Positions 5,575 through 11,965 of a stretch of 11,965 nucleotides of DNA are shown one piece after another. This DNA comes from an uncultured Porphyromonadaceae bacterium. GTDB lineage: Bacteria; Bacteroidota; Bacteroidia; Bacteroidales; Muribaculaceae. Location: contig CABRGT010000058.1 in NCBI GenBank assembly GCA_902470475.1, positions 1-11,965 on the forward strand, in the 5' to 3' direction. A program made the position numbers and the translations under genes. The notes beneath the pieces were generated by a model. The model searched no databases, was not told where the DNA came from, and was given only the letters and a program-made list of their open reading frames with translations. How positions within the stretch are numbered: position 1 is the stretch's first letter; each line of letters starts with the position of its first letter.

Positions 5575-7386
5575 ATGCGCAAGTTTTTTGCGGCTCTGAT
5601 GGCTCTTGTGGCGGCGATGGCCGTGCTGTCGTACGGCTCGGGCCAGACTCCCCGTGCCACATTCACTCCGCAGGTGCCCTCCGCGCCTCGTACGGACGGC
5701 TCACGGGTGTTTCTCGACCGTGCCGACGTGCTGTACAAGGAGCGCGCCGACTCGTTCATGATCGTGGCCGGAAACGTCAAGTTCACCAAGGGGCCGATGA
5801 CCATGACATGCGACTCGGCCCACTATTTCGCCGAGTCGGAGTCGTTCGATGCGTTCGGCAACATAGTCATGGAGCAGGGCGACACGCTGTTCATCTACGC
5901 CGACGAACTCAACTATCGCGGCCCCGAGCAGGTATGCTACCTCTATGCCTCGCCTGGCAACAAGGTGCGGATGATCAACCGCGACGTCACCCTCGAGACC
6001 GACGAGTTTGTCTACGACCTGGCCATCAATCTGGGCTACTACACGGTGGGCGGCGTGCTCTACGATCCGCAGAACCGACTGGTGTCGCGCGAGGGCGAGT
6101 ACGATCCCGCGCGCAAGGAAGCCAACTTCTACATGGACGTGCATCTGACCTCCGAGGGCCGCACCGACACGCTCAATATCTACTCCGACACGCTGTACTA
6201 CAACACTGTGACGCACATAGCCGAGCTGACCTCGCCCAGCATCATCGTCAACCGCCGCGGCACCATCTACACTACCGACGGCCTCTACGACACCGATCTC
6301 GACACGGCCGTGCTTTACCGCCGGTCGACCATAAAGACTCCCGAAGGCCGTACGATGACCGCCGACTCGATCTACTATGACCGTGCCACAGGTATCGGCG
6401 AATGCTTCGGCGCCATGGTGCTCACCGATTCGGCACGGCATGCCTCGCTGGCGGCTGACTACGGCTTCTTCAACCAGCTCACCGACTCGGCCTATGCGGT
6501 AGGCAACCTGCTGATAAAGGAATACGGCCAGGGCGACACCCTCTACCTCCACGGCGGCCAGCTCAACGCCTACCGTGTGATCGACTCGACCGAGGTAGCC
6601 GCCATGCCGGCCGACACCGTTGCCGGCACACCGGCCCGCGCCGCATATTTCGTGGCCGATACCAACAACGTGGCCGACATATGGCCGCGCGTGCGGTTCT
6701 ACCGCTCTGACATGCAGGGTATCTGCGACTCGATGCGCGTGACACGCTCGGACACGACCATGCGCATGTACATCTCGCCGGTGGTGTGGAGCGAGGAGCG
6801 CCAGGTCTACGGAAACATCATCGAAATACACACGAACGACTCGACCATCGACGAAGCCCGCCTGCCCGACTTCGGATTCTGCTCCCAGCGCATCGTCGAC
6901 GACTATTACGACCAGCTTTCTGGCAAGGAGATGATAGCCAGGTTCGAGGGCGGCGAGATGCGCCGGCTCGATATCAGCGGCAACGTCGAGTTCATCCTCT
7001 TTCCTGAGGAGGCGGACTCGACATTCAACAAGATGGTCACGGCCACCAGTTCGTTCCTGACGGCCACTTTCAGAGACCGCACCACCGAATATATAAAGAT
7101 GTGGCCCGAGACCGCGGGCAAGGTCACGCCTCTGTTCATGCTGCGGCGCTCGATGCTGTATCTGCCGAAATTCAAGCTCTTCGAGGGCGTGCGGCCCGTG
7201 TCGCCCGCCGACGTGATGACCGTCCCTCCGGCCATGGACGCGCTGATGGAGGCTGCCGGACGTCCGGCGCAGTCGCCCCGGGTCCCTGTGGCCGACCTGT
7301 CTGCGGTACAGGATCTGTCCGTCGTGCCCGGCAAGTCTGACGAGACCGGCGCCTCCGGCGAACCTCAACCGCCAGCCGCCGACTGA
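5575..7386 (+). CDS. OstA/LptA-like lipopolysaccharide-transport protein
   Basis: A 603-residue exported protein with an N-terminal signal (MRKFFAALMALVAAMAVLSYGSG, about 1-24). Residues 40 to about 335 contain repeated OstA-type units. Each has a 'x-D-S-x-x-Y/H' turn followed by a beta strand ending in G: CDSAHYF (79-85), YADELNY, IYSDTLYY, TTDGLYD, ADSIYYD. Such repeats form the beta-jellyroll/beta-taco fold that shields lipid A in LptA and the LptD N-domain. No LptD-type beta-barrel is evident; the C-terminal third has further strands and ends in a Pro/Ala-rich, low-complexity tail (about 555-603). In Bacteroidetes, proteins of this length are annotated as OstA-like. A role in moving lipopolysaccharide across the periplasm is inferred from the fold and from the upstream SurA-like gene. 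The MATE gene starts 2 bp after the stop, so translational coupling is likely. Confidence 0.88.
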   Translation: MRKFFAALMALVAAMAVLSYGSGQTPRATFTPQVPSAPRTDGSRVFLDRADVLYKERADSFMIVAGNVKFTKGPMTMTCDSAHYFAESESFDAFGNIVMEQGDTLFIYADELNYRGPEQVCYLYASPGNKVRMINRDVTLETDEFVYDLAINLGYYTVGGVLYDPQNRLVSREGEYDPARKEANFYMDVHLTSEGRTDTLNIYSDTLYYNTVTHIAELTSPSIIVNRRGTIYTTDGLYDTDLDTAVLYRRSTIKTPEGRTMTADSIYYDRATGIGECFGAMVLTDSARHASLAADYGFFNQLTDSAYAVGNLLIKEYGQGDTLYLHGGQLNAYRVIDSTEVAAMPADTVAGTPARAAYFVADTNNVADIWPRVRFYRSDMQGICDSMRVTRSDTTMRMYISPVVWSEERQVYGNIIEIHTNDSTIDEARLPDFGFCSQRIVDDYYDQLSGKEMIARFEGGEMRRLDISGNVEFILFPEEADSTFNKMVTATSSFLTATFRDRTTEYIKMWPETAGKVTPLFMLRRSMLYLPKFKLFEGVRPVSPADVMTVPPAMDALMEAAGRPAQSPRVPVADLSAVQDLSVVPGKSDETGASGEPQPPAAD

Positions 7387-7388
7387 TC

Positions 7389-8810
7389 ATGGCCGACCTC
7401 TCTGTCATACGCGAGGGTCGCCGGATGACATTCGCGCAGCAGGCGGCGCTCACGGCCAAGCTGGCTGTTCCGGGCATACTGGCGCAGCTTTCAAGCATCA
7501 TCATGCAGTATATCGACGCCTCGATGGTAGGGCGCCTGGGACTCGACGGCGCCGCATCGGTGGGCCTTATGAGCAGCTCGCTGTGGCTGTTCTGGGGCAT
7601 CTGCTCTGCTGTCACCACCGGCTTCTCCGTGCAGGTGGCCCACCGCCTCGGGGCATCCGACGACAGCGGGGCGCGCGACGTGTTGCGGCAGGGCATCACG
7701 GCATGCCTGATATTCAGCGCCGTCATCGCGCTCACGGGCGTGGCCATAAGTCCGTATCTGCCCGCCTGGCTTGGTGGCGACGAGGCAATCGCCCCCGACG
7801 CATCGCTGTATTTCATGACATTCTGCGCGGCCCTGCCGATGCTTACCATGAACTATCTGGCCGGAGGCACGCTGCGCTCCGCCGGCAACATGAAGGTGCC
7901 GGCACTGCTCAATGTCGGCATGTGTGTGATGGATGTGATCTTCAACTGGTTCCTGATCTTTCCCACGCGTGCCATCGACATTTTCGGCATGTCCGTGACG
8001 ATGCCGGGCGCCGGACTCGGCGTCTTCGGGGCCGCGTTGGGGACAGTGGCCGCCGAGGTCGTCACCGCGTGCCTGATGATGTATTATCTGCTTGTGAGGC
8101 AGCCCGACATGCGTCTGCGCGGGCGTCCGCGCGGCAGCTTCCGCATCCGCCGTCCGGTGCTGAGGAAGGCATTCGGCATCTCTGCGCCCATGACGCTGGA
8201 GCATGCCGTATTCTGCAGCGCGCAGATCATGATCACGGTCATCGTGGCGCCGCTCGGCACCGTCGCCATTGCCGCGAATGCCTTCGCCGTCACGGCCGAA
8301 AGCCTCTGCTACATGCCCGGGTTCGGCATCGGCGACGCGGCCACCACGCTCGTGGGCCAGAGCTACGGCGCGGGGCGACGCGAGCTGGTGGTGCGGTTCT
8401 GTCACATCGCCGTGGGGCTCGGCATCGTCGTGATGACCGTCATGGGTCTGATTCTGTATCTGTGTGCGCCGCTGATGATGGACCTGATGACTACCGTTGA
8501 GCCGATCCGCGCGCTCGGCACCGAGGTGCTGCGTATCGAGGCCTGGGCCGAACCGCTTTACGCTGCGTCGATCGTGGCCTACGGCGCATTTATCGGCGTG
8601 GGCGACACGCTCGTGCCGGCGGTCATGAACTTCGGCAGCATATGGGCTGTGCGTATCCCGCTGGCGGCGCTGATGGCACCCACGATGGGCCTGCGCGGAG
8701 TGTGGATCGCCATGGCCGTCGAGCTGAGTTTCCGCGGCTTCATATTCCTGTGGCGCATGTTCTCGCGCCGCTGGCTCCCGAAGACCCCGGCAGTGACATC
8801 CGAGAGCTAA
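7389..8810 (+). CDS. MATE-family multidrug/cation antiporter
   Basis: A 473-residue polytopic protein with about 12 hydrophobic segments in two halves, the MATE layout. The N-terminal half begins with LAVPGILAQLSSIIMQYID, then MVGRLG (47-51) and LWLFWGICSAVTTGFSVQVAHRLGA, a usual TM1-TM2 arrangement. The C-terminal half repeats it with FGISAPMTLEHAVF and a second GQSYGAG-type loop (VGQSYGAGRRE). MATE proteins export cationic or aromatic compounds in exchange for Na+ or H+ across the inner membrane. Coupling ion and substrate cannot be told here. It starts 2 bp after the OstA-like stop and is followed 13 bp later by the 71-residue gene. The MVF superfamily also includes lipid and polysaccharide flippases, so a role linked to its envelope neighbours is possible but not shown. 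Confidence 0.93.
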   Translation: MADLSVIREGRRMTFAQQAALTAKLAVPGILAQLSSIIMQYIDASMVGRLGLDGAASVGLMSSSLWLFWGICSAVTTGFSVQVAHRLGASDDSGARDVLRQGITACLIFSAVIALTGVAISPYLPAWLGGDEAIAPDASLYFMTFCAALPMLTMNYLAGGTLRSAGNMKVPALLNVGMCVMDVIFNWFLIFPTRAIDIFGMSVTMPGAGLGVFGAALGTVAAEVVTACLMMYYLLVRQPDMRLRGRPRGSFRIRRPVLRKAFGISAPMTLEHAVFCSAQIMITVIVAPLGTVAIAANAFAVTAESLCYMPGFGIGDAATTLVGQSYGAGRRELVVRFCHIAVGLGIVVMTVMGLILYLCAPLMMDLMTTVEPIRALGTEVLRIEAWAEPLYAASIVAYGAFIGVGDTLVPAVMNFGSIWAVRIPLAALMAPTMGLRGVWIAMAVELSFRGFIFLWRMFSRRWLPKTPAVTSES

Positions 8811-8823
8811 TCACCTTAAGCTG

Positions 8824-9039
8824 ATGAAAATGAAAAAGAATCGGTTGGCGGCATTGAAATTTTTGTTTTCCTTTGTATTGATGGCTGCTGCCGCCCGGCT
8901 GCTTGGAGACCTTTTTGATTATGCATACTTTTCGGACTGGACGAACGATCTGATTCTGGGGCTTGCATATGCCACTGCCGTGACTTTTGGGCCGGCTGCC
9001 GAAGCCCGTCTGAAAAAGAAATTCAGAAAGGGCCGCTAA
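8824..9039 (+). CDS. Small two-segment membrane protein, unknown function (71 residues)
   Basis: Not recognised. A basic start (MKMKKNR) leads into a hydrophobic segment (about 9-27), an acidic and aromatic linker (GDLFDYAYFSDWTND, 28-42), a second hydrophobic segment (about 43-59), and a lysine/arginine-rich tail (RLKKKFRKGR). This fits a membrane hairpin with both ends in the cytoplasm. It begins 13 bp after the MATE stop on the same strand, so it is probably the last gene of that row. A second in-frame ATG lies two codons in; either could be the start. Its layout resembles the 62-residue protein at 3599-3787, but clear sequence identity is not visible. Confidence 0.72.
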   Translation: MKMKKNRLAALKFLFSFVLMAAAARLLGDLFDYAYFSDWTNDLILGLAYATAVTFGPAAEARLKKKFRKGR

Positions 9040-9088
9040 CGCTCCCTGGGGCAGTGCCTGCCTTCCGGGCGAAGCATCGTCTTAGTCG

Positions 9089-9157
9089 TTTTTGAGTATT
9101 CCGGCCCGGGCCCGGCGAGGGTGCTCCGTGACGAATTACTCAGTTTTGAGTATTTCC
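9089..9157. repeat. Direct repeat TTTTGAGTATT, 54 bp apart
   Basis: TTTTGAGTATT occurs at 9090-9100 and 9144-9154, and the flanks also resemble each other (TTAGTCG before the first copy, TTACTCAG before the second; C or TCC after). They lie upstream of the propeller gene on either side of a GC-rich palindrome. They could be binding sites. The second copy provides a TTTTG at -33 distance from TAATTGCG (9169-9176), a weak -7. Confidence 0.5.
9101..9115. repeat. GC-rich palindrome between the two direct repeats
   Basis: Two overlapping 10-bp perfect palindromes, GGCCCGGGCC (9103-9112) and CCGGGCCCGG (9106-9115). No T-run follows, so it is not a clear terminator for the upstream gene row. Confidence 0.5.
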
Positions 9158-9172
9158 TGATCAGGGATTAAT

Positions 9173-9222
9173 TGCGAATTTCGCAGTCTGAAAAATCAAA
9201 CTGTTTTTTATATGCGAAATTC
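9173..9222 (+). promoter_or_regulatory. Inverted repeats at the start codon of the propeller gene
   Basis: GAATTTCGCA (9176-9185) and TGCGAAATTC (9213-9222) are perfect 10-bp inverted arms, 27 bases apart. The right arm covers the UG of the start codon (9212-9214) and codons 2-4. The left arm can instead fold locally: TGCGA (9173-9177) pairs with TCGCA (9181-9185). So two folds exclude each other, one leaving the start codon open and one closing it. Whether the left arm is in the transcript depends on the unknown promoter. It could also be a DNA operator. Confidence 0.4.
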
Positions 9223-10954
9223 TACTTCCAAGTTTATTTTATCGGCTGCGCTGCTTTGCTCGGCAGGCATCATGTGCGGCCAGAACACGCCCTCGGCAGC
9301 CTGGTGCAATCTTTTCGACGGCAAGACCAGTGCCGGCGACCAGAACACGGCGATCGCTCTGGGCACCGACAACAGTGTATACTGGCTCAATACATTAGGA
9401 TCGACAAAAGCCGCTCCCGACGTATTCTATGCCGGTGAAAAGATCTTCACCGGTTCGCTCTACGACGCCGGCAACAGCTATGCCAACAATTTTGCACTGA
9501 CCCGCACCGACACCGACGGCCATGCTCTGTGGACCATCTATTCCAACTCGGGCGATTATGCTTCGGAGAACGGCGGACTGGCTGTCGGCACCGACGGATC
9601 GGTGTATTTCGTAGCCAAGGCGCGCCACACCGACGGCCTGACCGATTCTGACCTCACTCTTGTCGACGCCGCCGGTACCGAATATAAACTCCTCGGAAGT
9701 GTCGAGAAGCGTTACTATGTAATGGTAGTCGGCAAGGCTGCCGCCGACGGCACGATCGAATGGGTGCGCACCGTCGACGTGGCTCACGGCGCCATTCCCT
9801 CGGGAGCCAAGGATTTCATGGCCGACGGATTCACGGTCAAGGACCTTGTGCTCGACGCTGCCGGCAACATCTACATCTGCGGCGGCAACAGCATGGACCT
9901 TTCCTTCCCCAAGGCCGACGGCTCGGTAGCGACCCTCAGCCCGCGCAATACCGCCGACTGGAACGGCACCGGCTCGTGCGGCGATCTCTTCATCGCCAAG
10001 CTTGATGCCGACGGATATTACCTCGGCAGCCTCACCGCCGCCGGCGCGCCGGTGCAGTTCGAGACGCTCCTGTGCATGGAGAGCTCCCAGGACAAGATCT
10101 ACTTCCAGGGTTATGCCAACGCCGCCGCCGCTGCCGAGGCCACTCTCGGCGGCCAGGCATTCAAGGTAGGCACTACCGTATCGCCTTTCGTAGGCTGCCT
10201 CGATCCCGCGACTCTCACCGTCGACTGGCTCTGCTGCATGACCGGCGAGAAAGTCGGCGCCCAGCTCGCCATTCAGAACACTAACCTCACCTACAGCAAC
10301 GGCACCCTGTGGCTCGCCGGTCAGTTCAACGGCAAGTTCACCAGCTGCGACGATCCCTCCAGGAGTGTGAGCAGCGTGCAGCACGCTCAGCGCGAAGGTC
10401 TGCTGATGAAACTCGACGCCGCCGACGGCCAGTGGCTCTCCGCCGTGGCCTCGCGCGAGGGCTTCACCTCGGATGCCGCCATCGGCGCATATATGAAAGC
10501 CATCCAGAACCCCGACGACGCTGCCCGCGTCTATGTCTACGGCTACATATGGGGTGCCGGAGCCGGCGTGTTCCTCCGCGGATACGATGCCGCCTCACTT
10601 ACGGCCCTTCCCGACGACAGCTGGACCCTCATCACCAGCGCCGGCACGATTTCCGCCCGCGAGATAGCATACAGCCCCGAGACCGGCACCGCCTACGTGA
10701 CAGCACGTTCCAACAAGGCCTACACCTGCCTTGGCGGCGTCACTTCATCCGATCCCGACGCATGGTCGGTGTGCGCCGCGCGCTTCAACCTGCCGGAGGA
10801 GCTCACCTCGGGAGTCGAAAATGTCACCATATCCGGGCCTGAGACCGACGATACCGCGGTTTACGACATCTACGGACGTTTCGTCGGCCGTTCTCTCGAC
10901 GGAGTGCCCGCAGGCCTTTACATTACCGGCGGCAAGAAAGTGATCATAAAGTAA
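9212..10954 (+). CDS. Secreted SBBP-like beta-propeller protein with C-terminal sorting-type tail
   Basis: A 580-residue exported protein with a signal peptide at 1-24 (ends IMCGQ; the cysteines do not form a lipobox). The body repeats a two-part unit. One part is 'A/V-K-L-D-A-D-G' strands (GKAAADGTIEW, IAKLDADGYYLG, LMKLDAADGQWLS). The other is an inner strand of the type G-x-V-Y-x-x-G/A: NSVYWLN (54-60), GSVYFVA (129-135), GNIYICG (218-224), DKIYFQG (294-300), GTLWLAG (364-370), ARVYVYG (438-444), GTAYVTA (492-498). That is seven strands, as in a seven-bladed propeller of the SBBP type. Residues 533-580 resemble a Bacteroidetes type A C-terminal sorting domain: VYDIYGRFVG, then PAGLYITGGKKVIIK. 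The TonB-dependent receptor follows by 7 bp, so joint expression is likely. No ligand or enzyme site is visible. The start chosen is the one giving the signal peptide. Confidence 0.8.
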   Translation: MRNSTSKFILSAALLCSAGIMCGQNTPSAAWCNLFDGKTSAGDQNTAIALGTDNSVYWLNTLGSTKAAPDVFYAGEKIFTGSLYDAGNSYANNFALTRTDTDGHALWTIYSNSGDYASENGGLAVGTDGSVYFVAKARHTDGLTDSDLTLVDAAGTEYKLLGSVEKRYYVMVVGKAAADGTIEWVRTVDVAHGAIPSGAKDFMADGFTVKDLVLDAAGNIYICGGNSMDLSFPKADGSVATLSPRNTADWNGTGSCGDLFIAKLDADGYYLGSLTAAGAPVQFETLLCMESSQDKIYFQGYANAAAAAEATLGGQAFKVGTTVSPFVGCLDPATLTVDWLCCMTGEKVGAQLAIQNTNLTYSNGTLWLAGQFNGKFTSCDDPSRSVSSVQHAQREGLLMKLDAADGQWLSAVASREGFTSDAAIGAYMKAIQNPDDAARVYVYGYIWGAGAGVFLRGYDAASLTALPDDSWTLITSAGTISAREIAYSPETGTAYVTARSNKAYTCLGGVTSSDPDAWSVCAARFNLPEELTSGVENVTISGPETDDTAVYDIYGRFVGRSLDGVPAGLYITGGKKVIIK

Positions 10955-10961
10955 ATATAGA

Positions 10962-11965
10962 TTGAACAAGGCATTACTGACAATACTTGCAGCCATGTCC
11001 TCTGTCGCAGCCAGTCCGGCTGTGATAGAGGGCATTGTTGTCGACGCGGCCGACAATGAGCCGCTCGCGGCGTGTGCCGTGGCTGTGGCGCCGGGCCGTG
11101 CGGGCGTCAGCACCGATCCCGACGGCCGCTTCCGCATCGTGCTTCGCGACGGCGGCCCGTACACTCTCACGGCGGCTTATGTTGGCTACGACGACTACCG
11201 CACCACCTTTTCGCTCCGCGGTGACACCTCCGTCGTGGTGCGCATGACACCACGCAGCGAGCAGCTGCGCGAGATCACCGTGACGGCCCGCGAGTCGGCC
11301 GGCGCCACCACTTCATCGCGCATCGACCGCGACGCCATGTCGCATCTGCAGCCGTCGAGCTTCACCGACCTGCTCGAGCTTCTGCCCGGCAACATCTCGC
11401 ACGATCCCCGCACCGGGGCGTTCAACGCCATCAAGCTTCGCGAGACCGGCACTGTGGGCGCCTCGGGCACCGAGGTCGAGAATCCCGACTATTCCATGAC
11501 CTCGCTCGGCACCGTTTTCAACGTCGACGGGGCGCCCGTGAGCAACGACGCCGGTCACCAGAGCATCGGCATCGAGGCCTCGACCGGCCGCAACGGCCTC
11601 AACCGCGGCGTCGACATGCGCTCGCTCGCCACCGACAATATCGAGAGCGTCGAGATAGTGCGCGGCATCCCCTCGGCCGAGTACGGCAATCTCACCTCGG
11701 GAGTCGTCAACATCCGGCGCACGCGCCGGGCCACTCCGCTGTCGGCCCGCTTCAAGGCCGACGGCTACAGCAAGCTGTTCTACGTCGGCAAAGGTCTTGC
11801 CGTCGGGCCCGACGGGCGCAACACCGTCAACGCCGACCTCGGCTGGCTCGACAGCCGCAGCGACCCGCGCAACAGCCTCGAGAACTACCGCCGCATCACG
11901 GCCTCCGTCCGCGCTTCGCTGCAGTGGGAGCGGCCGTCCTTGCTCGCGACCTGGGACGTGGCCGC
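10962..11965 (+). CDS. TonB-dependent outer-membrane receptor, N-terminal part (runs off the right edge)
   Basis: The first 334 codons are visible and open to the right edge. The best start is TTG at 10962-10964, which gives a proper signal peptide (MNKALLTILAAMSSVAA). The next ATG at 10995 would remove it. Residues 21-95 form a carboxypeptidase-regulatory-like domain (IEGIVVDAADNEPLAACAVA, then STDPDGRFRI, then AAYVGYDDY). A linker with EITVTARE (104-111) leads into the plug domain (about 118-240). The plug contains FTDLLELLPGNISHD, FNVDGAPVSND and the closing IESVEIVRGIPSAEYGN and LTSGVVNI. Strands of the barrel begin after about residue 245. Such receptors import large or scarce nutrients using energy from TonB. 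It lacks the SusC-type GTVxD/GVSVxVKGT wording and no SusD follows in the window, so metal, heme, cofactor or peptide uptake is as likely as glycan uptake. It lies 7 bp after the propeller gene. Confidence 0.88.
   Translation, partial: MNKALLTILAAMSSVAASPAVIEGIVVDAADNEPLAACAVAVAPGRAGVSTDPDGRFRIVLRDGGPYTLTAAYVGYDDYRTTFSLRGDTSVVVRMTPRSEQLREITVTARESAGATTSSRIDRDAMSHLQPSSFTDLLELLPGNISHDPRTGAFNAIKLRETGTVGASGTEVENPDYSMTSLGTVFNVDGAPVSNDAGHQSIGIEASTGRNGLNRGVDMRSLATDNIESVEIVRGIPSAEYGNLTSGVVNIRRTRRATPLSARFKADGYSKLFYVGKGLAVGPDGRNTVNADLGWLDSRSDPRNSLENYRRITASVRASLQWERPSLLATWDVA

Noticed and set aside
5701..7368. 555-codon open frame antisense to the OstA-like gene
   Set aside because: Its length follows from GC-rich codon bias in the real gene. 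The protein is His/Arg/Val-rich low-complexity text with no domain, and the sense protein has clear family motifs.
7491..8500. Two 300-codon frames overlapping the MATE gene (7491-8405 minus, 7583-8500 plus)
   Set aside because: Arg/His-rich shadow translations; the MATE frame has the membrane pattern and family motifs.
9048..9064. Hairpin GGCAG-TGC-CTGCC as terminator after the 71-residue gene
   Set aside because: The stem is only 5 bp plus G-U pairs and no T-run follows within a usable distance.
9395..10384. 329-codon open frame antisense to the propeller gene
   Set aside because: Shadow of a codon-biased gene with no signal peptide or domain of its own.

Overview
The window looks like chromosome from a GC-rich member of the Bacteroidales, most likely Muribaculaceae-like (inferred). 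Four points support this. Promoters match the Bacteroidetes sigma-ABfr pattern (TTG, about 20 bp, TAnnTTTG) and Shine-Dalgarno sequences are absent. The ROK kinase closely resembles Bacteroides RokA as remembered. An OstA-like protein sits beside a SurA-like chaperone. A secreted protein ends in a Bacteroidetes-type C-terminal tail and precedes a TonB-dependent receptor with a carboxypeptidase-like N-terminal domain. Coding DNA is GC-rich, while promoters and one small gene are AT-rich. The GC-rich codon use opens long antisense reading frames, which are treated as shadows.

Layout. Positions 1-1881 (minus strand) hold, in transcription order, a small acidic pRiA4b ORF-3-like protein, biotin synthase bioB, and the N-terminal part of an SpoU/TrmH-family RNA methyltransferase cut by the window edge. 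Positions 1882-2320 are non-coding. They carry a plausible minus-strand promoter for the first gene, a second promoter with no obvious gene, GC-rich palindromes, and a strong terminator for the next gene. Positions 2321-3301 (minus) hold a ROK sugar kinase (rokA-like) with its own promoter. Positions 3599-3787 (plus) hold an AT-rich small membrane protein of unknown role. An initiator tRNA-fMet lies on the minus strand at 3913-3987, with promoter and intrinsic terminator both readable.

Positions 4201-9039 (plus) form a compact gene row: SurA-like periplasmic chaperone, OstA/LptA-like protein, MATE-family transporter and a 71-residue two-segment membrane protein. Spacings are 15, 2 and 13 bp, which suggests one operon. 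The first two point to outer-membrane and lipopolysaccharide assembly. Positions 9212-11965 (plus) hold a secreted beta-propeller-like protein with a C-terminal sorting-type tail. Seven bases after it, a TonB-dependent receptor starts at TTG and runs off the right edge. The pair looks like a surface protein and its co-transcribed outer-membrane receptor.

No insertion sequence, CRISPR array, phage gene or integrase is visible. The points most worth checking are the cysteine pattern of BioB (suggesting the anaerobe-type auxiliary cluster), a 10-bp inverted repeat that overlaps the start codon of the propeller protein, the propeller/receptor pair, and a possible short transcript at about 1990-2150.
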